Source: Kofleriaceae bacterium (lineage in GTDB: Bacteria; Myxococcota_A; Polyangia; Haliangiales; Haliangiaceae). Taken from it: 64,000 bases of DNA. The stretch is from NCBI GenBank assembly GCA_018057825.1, contig JAGPCY010000002.1, positions 186,001 through 250,000 of the forward strand, given 5' to 3'. Below are positions 36,901 through 46,160 of the stretch, one piece after another (position 1 is the first letter of the stretch; the number at the start of each line of letters is the position of its first letter). A program made the translations under genes and the position numbers. The notes below the pieces were generated by a model. The model ran no database searches and was not told the origin of the DNA. It worked only from the letters and a program-made list of their open reading frames with translations.

Positions 36901-39900
36901 GGGCGACCGAGTCCGTCGTACTGCCGGGTCGTGCGCACGCCGGCGGGCGGCGCCGCGACCGGCCAGCCGGGCACTGCGGTCACGCCTGGCCCCCACCACG
37001 ACGCGATCTGTTCGCGCGGCCGCCCGCCGTTGTCGTAGTACACCGTGGTCGCGACCGGGACCGCGACGCCGTCATGGTCGACCCAGCGCGTGATGGTCTC
37101 GGGCTGGGTGCCGGTCGGATCCCACACGGTGGTCGTGACCGCGCCGACCGCGTCGACCGTGCGGGTCAGGTTGCCGCGCGGATCGTAGGTCATCCCCGAG
37201 GCCACCGTGACCCAGGCCGCGCGACGATCGGCGACGCACGCGTCGGCGTCGGCCTCGCACTGACAGCGCATCGAGTCCGCGCACACCAGCTCGTGGATCG
37301 CGCTGACCCGGTCACCGTCGTAGTCGGTGGTGCGCCACGACAGGACCAGATCGATCGTCGGCTCGGCCCGGCGGACGATCCGCGCCCGCTCGCGATTGAC
37401 GATCCAGCGATCGCGGTCGTGGCTGTGCTGGACCTCGGTCTCGACGCACGCGCCGTCGGCGCACTCGACCTGGTTCGTGACCGCGCCGTAGGGACCGTAG
37501 CGCAGGGTCCGCACCAGGTTGCGCGACGGGATCCCGAGCTCCTGATCGTCCAGGCGGACCTCGGTCGGACGTACCACCGCCGCCTCGACGCGCCCCGACC
37601 GCTCGATCGTCGGCGCGTGCTCGTACTGATAGCTGGTCCGGCGGCGCGCCACCGCGCCCGGCCAGCTCCCGGCGCCGTGGGCGACCGGCGCCGCGACCTC
37701 GAGCGTCGCGATCTGGCGGTGGAACGGCGCGTCCTGGCGGTAGGTGGTGGTCGTGACCGCGCCGAGCTGCTCGTCGGTCGCGATGACCTGCGCGAACGCC
37801 AGATCGGCGCGCAGCGCGCGCGCCGTGCTCGGGGCGTCGCCAGCGACGCCAAAGCCCGGGTAGTAGCGACCGTTGCGGTAGGTGTAGCGCGTCGAGCGCG
37901 CCGCAGTGCCGGCGCGGCCATCGCGAACCGTCACCCGGGTCGCCAGCGGTCGGGCCCAGGTCGCGGGCAGTCCGCAGGCTGCAGCGTCGGCTTGGGCACA
38001 GGTCGCGGCGCGATCGATGGCCCCAGCCGCGACCGGCGAGGTGTACTCGACCGATACCGTGGCGCCGTAGCCGTTGGCGATCTGCGTGACCTGATCGGGG
38101 CCGGTGGTGGTGGTCGACGTCGGGGCCACGGCCAGGCGGAGTGCTGCGCCGCCGGTCAGGGTCCGGCCCGGGTGGGCGAGGGCGAGGTCGCGGCGGCCGT
38201 CGCCGTTCCAGTCGCCGACCAGGAGCTCCACAGAGCTGGCTCGTCCGCCGTCGTCGGGGTCAGTGCCCTCGGCCACTGCGCCAGTCGCGGCGGTCTCGTT
38301 CAAGATCCGCCGGAACCTCCCGGTCGTGGTTGGGGCAAGCCCGGTCGCGCCGCCAAACGCGACCTCGATCCACTGTCCCTGGCTGCCCGCGTAGTAGCGG
38401 ATCAGATCGTGATAGCCGTCCTGGTCGAGGTCGAGCAGGCGGGCCCGGATCCGGTGACGCTGGGCGCCGCCGTCGGGCGCTGTGGCCGCGAGGGTGTGCC
38501 GCTCGACCGGACGGAAGCCGCCCCGACAGTCGGCGCGGTGCACCTCGAGCAGCTCGCCGCGCGCGCCGGCGTAGTGGGCGATCACGTCAGCGCAGCCGTC
38601 GCCGTCGAGGTCGCCGCTGGCGTGGATCCAGGTCGACTGTTCGCCGCGATCCAGGTTCAGGTCGGGCAGGTCGCTCGGATCGGCGACCGCGGCGCGCCAC
38701 CCCACCTCGACGACCTCGTCGCGCTGCAGCTGCCAGTCGCCGAAGGCGACGCGCAGGTCGCGGCCGAACGGCCGCCGGGCCGGCGCGTCGGGGGTGTTGC
38801 TCAGGCCCGTGTAGGCCGTGATCAGATCGGTGACGCCGTCGCCATCGACGTCGCCAGGCAACGCCTGGTAGGGGCTGGTGCCGATCTCGACGTCGCTGGC
38901 CAGCGCGATCTCGTCCGGCTGGCGGAGGCCATCGCGGCGCGAGCCGAGGAACGCGAAGAGGCGCGCCCCGGCCGCGAGGTCGTCGTTCCGCGATCGGTTC
39001 TCGATCAGCGCCAGATCGAGCACGCCGTCGCCGTCTAGATCGGCGAGCTGGGGCTCGGTGTGCCAGAACCCGGGGGCGCCGTCGCTGCCGGTCGAACGCA
39101 CGATCGGGGGCTGTGGGCCGCCGGTCGCGCCGAGGATCACGGCCACGTCGTGGTGAGCTAGGTCGACGATCAGCAGGTCGTCGGCTTGGTCGCCGTTGAC
39201 GTCGCCGACGACCAGTCGATGCCAGGCGCTCACGACCCGTGGGTCGACGAAGGCGTCGAGCGCGGCGTGGTGGCCGTAGTCGACCAGTGGGCCCAGCCCG
39301 CCGTCATGGCCGCGGGCCACTAGCACCCGGCCGCGGTGACGGTGCGCGAGCGCCACCACCAGGTCCTTGCGGCCGTCGACGTCGAGATCGGCGAGGGCCA
39401 CGCGCCAATCGCGCCAGTCGCCCGACTCGGAGCTCTGACCCGTGGGCAGCGGCAGCGCGGCCGACACCGCGCCCATCGGCTCGGCCCCGCCGGTGGCGGT
39501 CGCCACGCGGGCGTCGAGGCGGTCCGGGCTGGTCGTCACCCGCACCACATCGTCACGGCCGTCGCCGGTGACGTCGCCGACCAGGGTCTCGATCCGTCCG
39601 TCGGACGGCACGGCTGGCCAGGTCGCCTGGGTGACGACGCTCGCCGCGCCGGTGACGGAGCGCCAGCTCCCCTGGCTCCCCCAGGTCAACGTGGTCGCGG
39701 GCTCGCTCGGCGCCGCGCCGCCGCCGGTCGCGACGCCGAACCGGGTGATCGTGCGCAGCCGGGTGGCGCCGGTCACCGGCGAGGTCTGGTAGCCGAGCTT
39801 GTACTGGTGGATGCGACCGCTCGGGCCGTTGACGTTGATGGCGTCGAGGACGCGGGCGTGGCGGTCGGGCAACGGGGTCGGGTCCTGGCGCGCGGTGCTC

Positions 39901-41003
39901 AAGTAGACGAACTCGACGGCGCGAAGCTGGGCGCAGGTCGCGGTGGCGGTGGGCTCGACCGCGGCGCCGCTGGTCCCGGGGAGGACGACGACGTTGGGCA
40001 GGCCGGTGGGCAGCGGCAGCCACGGGTCGAGCTTGACCGCGTAGGGCGCGTCAGGATCGAGCGTGAAATCGCCCGGCAAGGTCGGCAGGACCGGCGGCAC
40101 CTCGCCGAGCGGCGCGGGGTCGTCGGGGATCTCTGCGCCCGGCACCTGCCACGGTTGCGTGTCGCCCCAGCCCATCGCGCAGGCCTCGACGATGCGCCGC
40201 GGGTACAGCATCGCGTCGTCTTCGTCGTAGCTGACCGTGAAGGCATTGCCGTCCTGGTCGGCGATGTGGCTGAGGGCCCAGGTCCGGATGCCGCGGACAC
40301 CGTGGCCGCCGCCAGCGCGCTCGGTGAGGGTGGCGTCGGCCTTGCCGCCGAAGGTCAGCACCGTACCGTCGGGGCGGGTCGCCCGCCACGCGCACGGCCC
40401 GCCGCCGCAGTCGCCCACGGGCTCGAAGCGGGTCCACGAGTCCGACGCGGTCCGGAAGCTGCCGGCGCGGTCGGGGTCCGCGACCAGCAGGCCGCCGGGG
40501 CTGGCGGGGGCGCCGCCTCCCGACCAGCTCACCGCGAAGCGATCACTGGCCGTACCATACGACACGCCGTGCTCATCGACGGTCCGCACGATCGTCGGGA
40601 GCCCGGTGAGGGTCGCGCCGACCCCGAGAGGGCCAGCCGCGGCCTGAGAGTCGTAGACGATGGCCAGGTCGGGGCCGACGCCTCCGCTCCAGCGCGGCAC
40701 CTCGATCGGGATGCGATACTCGAGGCCGCCGGTCGGCGTGAGCTGATGGGTACCGTCGAGGCCGACCGCGACCTGTGGCTGCAGCGTCCCCTCGAGGCTC
40801 GAGGCCTGCGCTGTCGACTGGATCGATGGTGCGTCGATCGCGCGCGTCGAGGACCGGGCCGCCGCGACCGCGACGCCCTGGACCTGGGCCGGTGTCCCAC
40901 CGGGATCGGCGGCCTGGGCCGCGGTCGACGTGAGCGCGACCGACAGCGCGGTGGTGAGCGCAGTAGTACGTGACGAGATCGACCTGGGGGGGTACGGGGC
41001 CAT
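33987..41003 (-). CDS. Giant RHS/SpvB-type secreted protein with variable C-terminal tip
   Basis: This protein of 2338 residues starts with a signal peptide (ALTTALSVALTSTAAQA). A SpvB-like N-terminal domain follows (about 70-330, with TGGLEYRIPIEVPRW and GPLGVGATLTGLP). About eight FG-GAP/VCBS-type calcium motifs (for example GDVTGDGRDD, ADLDGDGVLD, GDWNGDGRRD) lead into a TcB/TcC-like middle region and many RHS/YD repeats (YDLAGNL, FDPAGNLTRRG). The RHS-associated core is near residues 2080-2150 (YYGARYYDPLVGRFTTAD, DPINFTDPTGHEP). The last 190-200 residues after DPTGHEP match no toxin family that I know and are rich in Val/Lys/Glu strands. No clear immunity gene follows on the same strand. 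ATG 41003 gives the complete signal. Confidence 0.9.
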   Translation of the reverse strand: MAPYPPRSISSRTTALTTALSVALTSTAAQAADPGGTPAQVQGVAVAAARSSTRAIDAPSIQSTAQASSLEGTLQPQVAVGLDGTHQLTPTGGLEYRIPIEVPRWSGGVGPDLAIVYDSQAAAGPLGVGATLTGLPTIVRTVDEHGVSYGTASDRFAVSWSGGGAPASPGGLLVADPDRAGSFRTASDSWTRFEPVGDCGGGPCAWRATRPDGTVLTFGGKADATLTERAGGGHGVRGIRTWALSHIADQDGNAFTVSYDEDDAMLYPRRIVEACAMGWGDTQPWQVPGAEIPDDPAPLGEVPPVLPTLPGDFTLDPDAPYAVKLDPWLPLPTGLPNVVVLPGTSGAAVEPTATATCAQLRAVEFVYLSTARQDPTPLPDRHARVLDAINVNGPSGRIHQYKLGYQTSPVTGATRLRTITRFGVATGGGAAPSEPATTLTWGSQGSWRSVTGAASVVTQATWPAVPSDGRIETLVGDVTGDGRDDVVRVTTSPDRLDARVATATGGAEPMGAVSAALPLPTGQSSESGDWRDWRVALADLDVDGRKDLVVALAHRHRGRVLVARGHDGGLGPLVDYGHHAALDAFVDPRVVSAWHRLVVGDVNGDQADDLLIVDLAHHDVAVILGATGGPQPPIVRSTGSDGAPGFWHTEPQLADLDGDGVLDLALIENRSRNDDLAAGARLFAFLGSRRDGLRQPDEIALASDVEIGTSPYQALPGDVDGDGVTDLITAYTGLSNTPDAPARRPFGRDLRVAFGDWQLQRDEVVEVGWRAAVADPSDLPDLNLDRGEQSTWIHASGDLDGDGCADVIAHYAGARGELLEVHRADCRGGFRPVERHTLAATAPDGGAQRHRIRARLLDLDQDGYHDLIRYYAGSQGQWIEVAFGGATGLAPTTTGRFRRILNETAATGAVAEGTDPDDGGRASSVELLVGDWNGDGRRDLALAHPGRTLTGGAALRLAVAPTSTTTTGPDQVTQIANGYGATVSVEYTSPVAAGAIDRAATCAQADAAACGLPATWARPLATRVTVRDGRAGTAARSTRYTYRNGRYYPGFGVAGDAPSTARALRADLAFAQVIATDEQLGAVTTTTYRQDAPFHRQIATLEVAAPVAHGAGSWPGAVARRRTSYQYEHAPTIERSGRVEAAVVRPTEVRLDDQELGIPSRNLVRTLRYGPYGAVTNQVECADGACVETEVQHSHDRDRWIVNRERARIVRRAEPTIDLVLSWRTTDYDGDRVSAIHELVCADSMRCQCEADADACVADRRAAWVTVASGMTYDPRGNLTRTVDAVGAVTTTVWDPTGTQPETITRWVDHDGVAVPVATTVYYDNGGRPREQIASWWGPGVTAVPGWPVAAPPAGVRTTRQYDGLGRPSRVDHPDGAWETWQYPSTGTVTAQAVRHERSLDATRSAVVTTYYDGLGQVYREIASGPTLGQTLEVRTERAIRADASGVNLLRRRVSSPRFTPSSGDPVGLWTETTYDALELPIRVARVRGTATTTTTSTDLERIIRIGRNTSHQRARAELAADGSLVGAIEWLSETREQDSRGRLRAIDGEHATRAEYWYDAALRLERIVGPFQGAGPGDQWSGWSYDSRGRVIAEYDSARGDRYYSYDDRGRPVARVDELGRSVTWTYDALGRPTTQTSDEGTDEWTYDAPTVVRSLGRQTGVAGRWGRDDVLAFDAAGRPTQRERTIGALTRQVLTTSYDHQDRPVSHTLPDGSRLSWTYDLAGNLTTLDLGSTRYLTQSSFDANGRPRTRVTRSSDVTLDHDALGSLRELTATSVVTGAEQLALGYTYSSLGQVTSVSDLRSTTLTGAIDTSATAVYEFDRLGRLTGASDATGAFTRYAFDPAGNLTRRGELEFVPSDRRLSVARAAVVNPCAVPAGQPIPPGCTAQPAIALYHLDYDVAGNLIERRSTTGATWGYRYDSFDRLTESVDPDGLSATMTYDVDGLRVSRVEQDRSGETITYFVDPFYEVRVRDGDLANAVATVHVHAPGVGALASITTSTLAGTASLLDAAVNATSPLHDSPVAGYRKGTIYYLTDHLGTPVVVMNGLTNELTRYRHDPWGSHDYATSTGTDLTDLGFTGQRRDASLGLVYYGARYYDPLVGRFTTADSVLPDGGASLRGLNRYAYAFGDPINFTDPTGHEPEPFSATPSGRPDETWRRGTQEMKLTDSAGREIYNPDVRATNRQFIADMVQTSEDKGTVDSPSSGITLKGIWESLLNVGRNSEGENTVAVDVGPVTVEVAEKDGVPAVAVELAVGKEGEIGPIQVEASLKAAAKATVNPGADGYFGDTETSLKAVLKAKWGEFAIEFEKSTLLDKDRWRVRHVQDWFSRTREAAGP

Positions 41004-41188
41004 GGTCAGCGGTCCAACGCAACTCGCGCGCCACCGCGACGACGCCCGTGGGAGGTGGCGGTGCGGGGCGGTCCCCGCCGGTCTCATGGGACGCGTGCGC
41101 GCGTCCCCGGGGACGCTCAGTCCCCAAGTGGCCCGGCGTGGGCCGAACGCTGGTGCGGACCTTGCTGACGGTCGACCGCGGAGGTCCC
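41004..41188. other. Divergent spacer between the RHS gene and the large secreted protein gene
   Basis: This 185-base spacer must hold promoters for both directions. I find no TANNNT at the 6-nt position of either gene. The plus-strand gene instead has GGAGGT directly upstream of its ATG. No palindrome stood out. Confidence 0.5.
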
Positions 41189-44100
41189 ATGCTCACCCGA
41201 CGACAACGCGGGCCGGTCGCCGCCGCAGCGGCCGTGCTCACTCTCACCAACGCCCTCGCGGCGGCCGCCCCGTCACTGCCCCACGGCTACGTCTACGACC
41301 CGGTCCTCAAGGCGCCGGCCCGCTTGGCCTTCACCGAGCCCGAGGTCGAGGCCCTCGCCGACACCGGGATCCGGCTGTTCCCGAGCACGGTCGACCGCTA
41401 TCGGCCGTGGACCGAGGGCTACGCGCCACCGGGCGAGGTCTTCGAGACGACCAGCGGCGCGCCCAACGTGATCGATGACCGCTACTTCGACGCCACGGCG
41501 CGCGCCACGTTGTGGTCGTGCGTGCAGGAGGCCTACCCGGCGGCCGCGAGCGAGGGCCCGGCCGCGGTCGACGGGCTGGTCGCGCGGTGCATGGCCACAG
41601 TCTGGCAGCGGGTCGGCGATCCGTGCCTGAAGCCGTCGCGCGTGCCCGAGCTGTGTACTGACCTCGGCTACCACACGTCGTGGTGCGGTCGCAAAGACCG
41701 CCCGACCTCGTTCACCAAGCAGTGGGCGTGCTTCGCGCCGCTCGAGGACGCCGCGGCGTCGATCGCCGAGCCCACCGATGAGATCGCGATCCCGCCGGTG
41801 ACCTACGACGAGCACCAGGCCGAGACCCGTCACGTCCACGAGACCGCACGAGGGGTTCGCATCTACGATCGCGACGACTACTACGAGTGGGACGCCTACA
41901 TCCCGTTCGAATCGACCGCGTTCGCGGCGCTGCGCGGGGTCGCCCCGCCGCCGCCGGCCAGCGCCGGCATCACCCCCCCGCTGGGTTCGACCGTCGGCGC
42001 CGTGACCTGGTCGGTGATCCCGCCGGGCATCGACCTGGCCATCAAGTCCAGCTACGGGCTGAACGGGACCGCGGTCGCGACCTGCGCCGAGTACGCGGTC
42101 GAGAAGCACCTGGAGTTCGCGCTCCTCGACGACTGGGAGCGGCAACAGTCGCGGACGCCCCACGAGATCTACCGGGCGATCTACGAGACCGCCGAAGCCG
42201 GCGGGCCGTTCGTCACCGCCGCCGGTGACTTCGACTTCCGCGCGCGCGGCGGCGGCCTGGCCTGCGCGGGCACGGCGGCGACCTGCGACTTCGATCCGGC
42301 CGCGGCGGTCGCGACCGGCGCGGCGCGCGAACCGTTGTTCGGGGTCGGGGTCCGCACGACCTATCAGAACGCCTACGCCTTCGCGCGGCAGATCCTGGCG
42401 ATCGACGCCAACACCGCCTTGACCGTGGAGCAACGCCGCGTCCAGCGCGGCGGTCCCGCCGGCCACTACACCGTCGATGATCGCTGGCACAAGCGGATGG
42501 GGCGGGCCCTCGCCGCCTATCACCCCGACCTGCTCGAGGACCTGCGGGTCCAGCAGCGCGCGATCTGGGATCTGGTCATCACCTACGAGGCGCGCCGAGA
42601 CTACCTGGACACCCTCCGCGGCTCGCCGATGTGCGTCAGCGGCTGGCGCCCGAGCGGGGTCTTCCAGTTCTGCACGACGCCGCAGAAGGAGGCGACCGCG
42701 GCGACCGACCTGGCGGCGGCCCGGGCCACCCTGACCGCGGCGATCGCCGACGAAGCCCTCTACTGTCCGGTCACCGGGTCGGCCGGCGAGACGCCGTGCG
42801 ACTGGGCGCCGAGCCGCGCGGTCGACAGCGTCCACGCCCACTTCGAGCGCCAGATGCTGAACGACTACCACCGCTGCGTCGATCACCACGGGGAGGGCCC
42901 GCTGGTCGAGGCCGAGCTCGAGAGGCCGTACCTTCACCCGGGGATCTTCGAGCCGACGCCGCCGACCGCGGCGCGCTACCCGGTCGGCACCTCGACCACC
43001 TGCCCGCTCAACCTGACCTGGACGCCGACCGCGCTCAACCCGCAGCAGGCGCAGGCGTGCGCCGCGTCCTGTCCGATCGACGGCACGACCGCGACGCCGA
43101 CGGTCACCACCGGGCCCGACACCGCGGCCTGTCGCGCGCTGTTCCTGGCCACCAACCCGCTGGCCACGCCGCAGGCGCTCGAGGCGCTGTGGCGAGATCA
43201 GCCGCGCTACGTCGATCTGTTGAGCCTGTCGCTGCACGAGTCCTACGACGGGGTCAAGTTGACCCACGCCGCGAACTACGAGAAGACGATCGGCAACTCG
43301 ACGTTTGGCCTCGCGGCGGCGTTCGCCAGCGACGGCGGCAAGAGCGACAGCTACCGGCGTCACCTGTGTGACGAGCAGCCGTACTCCAACGACGACAGCG
43401 TGGTCGACGTGGCCATCTTCGGGACCAGCTACGAGGTCATGAAGAAGGCGCTGGCGACCAACCCGACCCACGCGCAGGTCACCCACATCAGCAGCGGGCC
43501 GACCTGGTCGGCCAACGCCGGCTGGGACTGCGCGTCGGAGCACAACTGTCCGGTCGAGGCCGACATGCTCGAGGAGGACATCGGCACCGCGATCCGCAAC
43601 GCCAAGGTCGGCGCCAACTTCATCAGCAGCGACACCCAGCAAGGCGCGCAGGTCACGTTCGCGGCGCCGCCGGCCCAGATCTCGATCGGCGTGGTCGCAA
43701 AGGCCTACCTGACCTTTGGGCCCTTCATGGTCTACATGAGCGCGGGTGCGAGCGGCGCGGTCGGCGCCGGGCTCGACGGGTCGGTCACCGCGATGGCGTC
43801 GCGGTCACCGACCGCGGGCTGTCGCGGGTTCGAGTTCGCGACATCGTTCGGGGCCACCGGGTTCGTGAACGTCGGCGCCAACGTCGCGGTCGGCATCTCG
43901 ATCGGCGTCCCGGGCTTCTCCGTCGACGCCGGGGTCCGGGGCCGCCTGTCGCTCATCGACAGCAGCCTCGGCGCCGCGGTGCAGGTGCAGGCGCGCGCCG
44001 GCCACAACTACGAGGGCGAGCCGACCGGGAAGGCCCGATTGGCGTTCGAAGTTCACGCCAATGGCCATGTGTTCTCGGGGTCCCTCAGCTTGGTCATCGA

Positions 44101-44353
44101 GATGACGCTCGCCTTCCTCACGATCCCGCTCTACGAGGTCGTGCTCGTGCAGTGGAAGGGGCCGGGTGTGAACTACCAGGGGCAGGTGAGCGTGGGCACC
44201 GACGGCCTCGACTCCGAGGGCGGCGCCTGGGTCGACGAGTGCCTGCTCAACTCGCTGCAGACGTTGTGGGGGCAGATCGATCGCAAGACCAACGGATGCC
44301 CGTGCTACCCGTGGGACGACGCCGCTGACGGCGCCGCGTGTGGTGCGCCATGA
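41189..44353 (+). CDS. Large secreted protein of unknown function, divergent from RHS
   Basis: The 1054-residue product has a signal peptide (VAAAAAVLTLTNALAAAAP). The N-terminal 750 residues are mixed alpha/beta with many cysteines (for example SWCGRKDRPTSFTKQWACF), suggesting disulfides outside the cytoplasm. The C-terminal 350 residues are Gly-rich, alternating strands (VYMSAGASGAVGAGLDGS, VAVGISIGVPGFSVDAGVRG) that look like a barrel or pore-type beta domain. No family is recognised. ATG 41189 has GGAGGT upstream. Its stop overlaps the start of the vitellogenin-like gene, so they form a coupled pair. Head-to-head placement with the RHS gene suggests joint function, by inference. Confidence 0.75.
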   Translation: MLTRRQRGPVAAAAAVLTLTNALAAAAPSLPHGYVYDPVLKAPARLAFTEPEVEALADTGIRLFPSTVDRYRPWTEGYAPPGEVFETTSGAPNVIDDRYFDATARATLWSCVQEAYPAAASEGPAAVDGLVARCMATVWQRVGDPCLKPSRVPELCTDLGYHTSWCGRKDRPTSFTKQWACFAPLEDAAASIAEPTDEIAIPPVTYDEHQAETRHVHETARGVRIYDRDDYYEWDAYIPFESTAFAALRGVAPPPPASAGITPPLGSTVGAVTWSVIPPGIDLAIKSSYGLNGTAVATCAEYAVEKHLEFALLDDWERQQSRTPHEIYRAIYETAEAGGPFVTAAGDFDFRARGGGLACAGTAATCDFDPAAAVATGAAREPLFGVGVRTTYQNAYAFARQILAIDANTALTVEQRRVQRGGPAGHYTVDDRWHKRMGRALAAYHPDLLEDLRVQQRAIWDLVITYEARRDYLDTLRGSPMCVSGWRPSGVFQFCTTPQKEATAATDLAAARATLTAAIADEALYCPVTGSAGETPCDWAPSRAVDSVHAHFERQMLNDYHRCVDHHGEGPLVEAELERPYLHPGIFEPTPPTAARYPVGTSTTCPLNLTWTPTALNPQQAQACAASCPIDGTTATPTVTTGPDTAACRALFLATNPLATPQALEALWRDQPRYVDLLSLSLHESYDGVKLTHAANYEKTIGNSTFGLAAAFASDGGKSDSYRRHLCDEQPYSNDDSVVDVAIFGTSYEVMKKALATNPTHAQVTHISSGPTWSANAGWDCASEHNCPVEADMLEEDIGTAIRNAKVGANFISSDTQQGAQVTFAAPPAQISIGVVAKAYLTFGPFMVYMSAGASGAVGAGLDGSVTAMASRSPTAGCRGFEFATSFGATGFVNVGANVAVGISIGVPGFSVDAGVRGRLSLIDSSLGAAVQVQARAGHNYEGEPTGKARLAFEVHANGHVFSGSLSLVIEMTLAFLTIPLYEVVLVQWKGPGVNYQGQVSVGTDGLDSEGGAWVDECLLNSLQTLWGQIDRKTNGCPCYPWDDAADGAACGAP

Positions 44354-46134
44354 CCCGGACCAGGTCGGTGGCGGCTGGCGTCGCGGTGGCGTTCGCGGTC
44401 GCCCTCGGTGGGTGGTGGGCCGGCGCGCGCTCGCCGGCTCGCCCGCGGCCCGCCCTCGCGACCGTGTACCAGCTCGAACTCGAACACGATCAGCGCGGGC
44501 GGATCGAGCTGGGTGGCGGTGACCCCGGGGCGCCGCTGCGCTCGCGCCTGGTCGTCCGCGGGGCGCTCGCGCTCGGGCCCGCCACGCCGGTCGACGGCGC
44601 GTGGGTGCGGTCGATGACCCTGACCTCCATCGAGCAGTGGAGCGCCGCCTTCGGTGAGGCCGATGTGAGCGCGGCGACGCAGGCGGCGGCGACAGGCGCG
44701 ACCGCCCGTATGGTGCTCGACGACCGCGGCGCGATGATCGGACTGGACGTCGATCCGGCCACGCCCCCTGTCGTCCAGAACGTCCTGCGCCTGATCGCGT
44801 CGGAGCTCCAGCACGAGCGTGGCCAAGACGATGAGTGGAGCGCGCGCGAGTGGGCCCATGCCGGGCGGGCCGAGGTCCGCTATCGGCGCGTGGCGGGACA
44901 GCCCGGGGCGTGGCTGAAGACCCGGACCGGCTATCTCACGTCGCGCCTCACCGCCGATCCGACGATCGCCGCGTCGACCAGCGGTGGCACGCGGTTTCAG
45001 CTCGACCCGGACGGTGACCTGGTGCAGCTCGCGGCCGAGGAGCGCATCGTGGCCGGGCCACCGAACGCGCCCTTGGCCACCGTTGACCTGTCGATGACCT
45101 TGCGCCGCGGTGACGCGCGGGTCGCCGTGCCGCACCGGTCGTGGCGACGGCTAGTGGTGGACCAACCGACGGTCGAGCCCGAGGTCGAGGCGCAGGTGCT
45201 GCGGATGCGCATCGGCGACCTGACCGCCGAGCGAATGATGGCGCGGGTCGACGGCTTCGCGACCGCCGAGGGCGATCCCGACTTCCCGACCTTCCTGTGG
45301 CAGGCGACCGCCTTGCTCGTGGCGGAGCCGGGGCTGTGCGACGCGCTGGTCGCGCGGGTGCGGGACGGCACGTTGACCGCCGCCCAGCGTGGCCTGGTCG
45401 TCGACCTCCTGGTCCACGCCGGGCATGGCGTCGCGCAGGCGCACCTGCGCGCGCTGTGGGGCGAGCGCGCGCGCTTCGGAGAGCCGGGCGAGGTCGCGTG
45501 GCTGGCCGCGCGCCTCGGCAACCTCGCCGCGCCCGAACCGGAGACCATTGCCGCGCTGGTGTCGACGTTCGACGATCCGGGCGCGCCGCGGGCGGCGGTT
45601 CGGTTTGCCGCGGGGGCCCTGGTCGCGGTCGCGCGCGGCCCGGCCCAGGCGGTCGCCGATGAGGTGGTGGCGCGTTTGCGCGACGACCACGCCACCGCGG
45701 CCTCGCCCGCGGCCAGGATCGAGGCGTTGCGCGCGCTGCACAACGCTGGGCGACCGGACACCCTCGATCTGATCGTGCGCTCGGCGGGCGCGGAGGACCC
45801 CTTCGAGCGCGCGGCAGCCGCGGAGGCGTTGACCAAGCTCCCGGTAGCCGCTGCAGTTCCGGTCCTGGTCCCCTTGGTCCGCGATCCGTCCCCGGCGGTG
45901 CAGCGGGCTGCCCTCGAGACGCTGGTGCGCAAGCCGGTCGACGCCGCGACGGTGGATGCGGTCGCGGCCGCGGTCCTCGACGGATCGCTGTCGCCGCGCG
46001 GGTATCGGGCGGCGCTCAACGTGATCCGGATCGCGCCGCCGGGCCGCCAGGCTGAACTCGTGGCGTACATGGCGCCGCGAACCGACGACGCCGGGTTGCG
46101 CCGCCGGCTCCTCGGCTTGCTGCCGCGGGACTGA
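44350..46134 (+). CDS. Vitellogenin-N-like and HEAT-repeat exported protein
   Basis: The 594-residue protein starts in an ATGA overlap with the previous stop. It has an N-terminal hydrophobic segment (SVAAGVAVAFAVALGGWWAG) acting as signal or anchor. Residues about 40-260 are a beta-rich domain with YQLELEHDQRGRIELGG and LTSIEQWS, resembling the lipid-transport N domain of vitellogenin-type proteins. Residues about 320-594 are HEAT-like helical repeats (for example DPSPAVQRAALETLVRK). The order N-sheet then helices is that of large lipid transfer proteins. A lipid-binding or transport role for the adjacent secreted protein is an inference. Confidence 0.7.
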   Translation: MTRTRSVAAGVAVAFAVALGGWWAGARSPARPRPALATVYQLELEHDQRGRIELGGGDPGAPLRSRLVVRGALALGPATPVDGAWVRSMTLTSIEQWSAAFGEADVSAATQAAATGATARMVLDDRGAMIGLDVDPATPPVVQNVLRLIASELQHERGQDDEWSAREWAHAGRAEVRYRRVAGQPGAWLKTRTGYLTSRLTADPTIAASTSGGTRFQLDPDGDLVQLAAEERIVAGPPNAPLATVDLSMTLRRGDARVAVPHRSWRRLVVDQPTVEPEVEAQVLRMRIGDLTAERMMARVDGFATAEGDPDFPTFLWQATALLVAEPGLCDALVARVRDGTLTAAQRGLVVDLLVHAGHGVAQAHLRALWGERARFGEPGEVAWLAARLGNLAAPEPETIAALVSTFDDPGAPRAAVRFAAGALVAVARGPAQAVADEVVARLRDDHATAASPAARIEALRALHNAGRPDTLDLIVRSAGAEDPFERAAAAEALTKLPVAAAVPVLVPLVRDPSPAVQRAALETLVRKPVDAATVDAVAAAVLDGSLSPRGYRAALNVIRIAPPGRQAELVAYMAPRTDDAGLRRRLLGLLPRD

Positions 46135-46160
46135 GCAGCGACCCCGCGGCGCCACGGCGG

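Noticed and set aside
33987..46134. A complete ABC toxin (Tc) complex
   Set aside because: The SpvB/RHS protein resembles TcB/TcC, but no TcA-like pore subunit with a neuraminidase-like or linker region could be recognised next to it.
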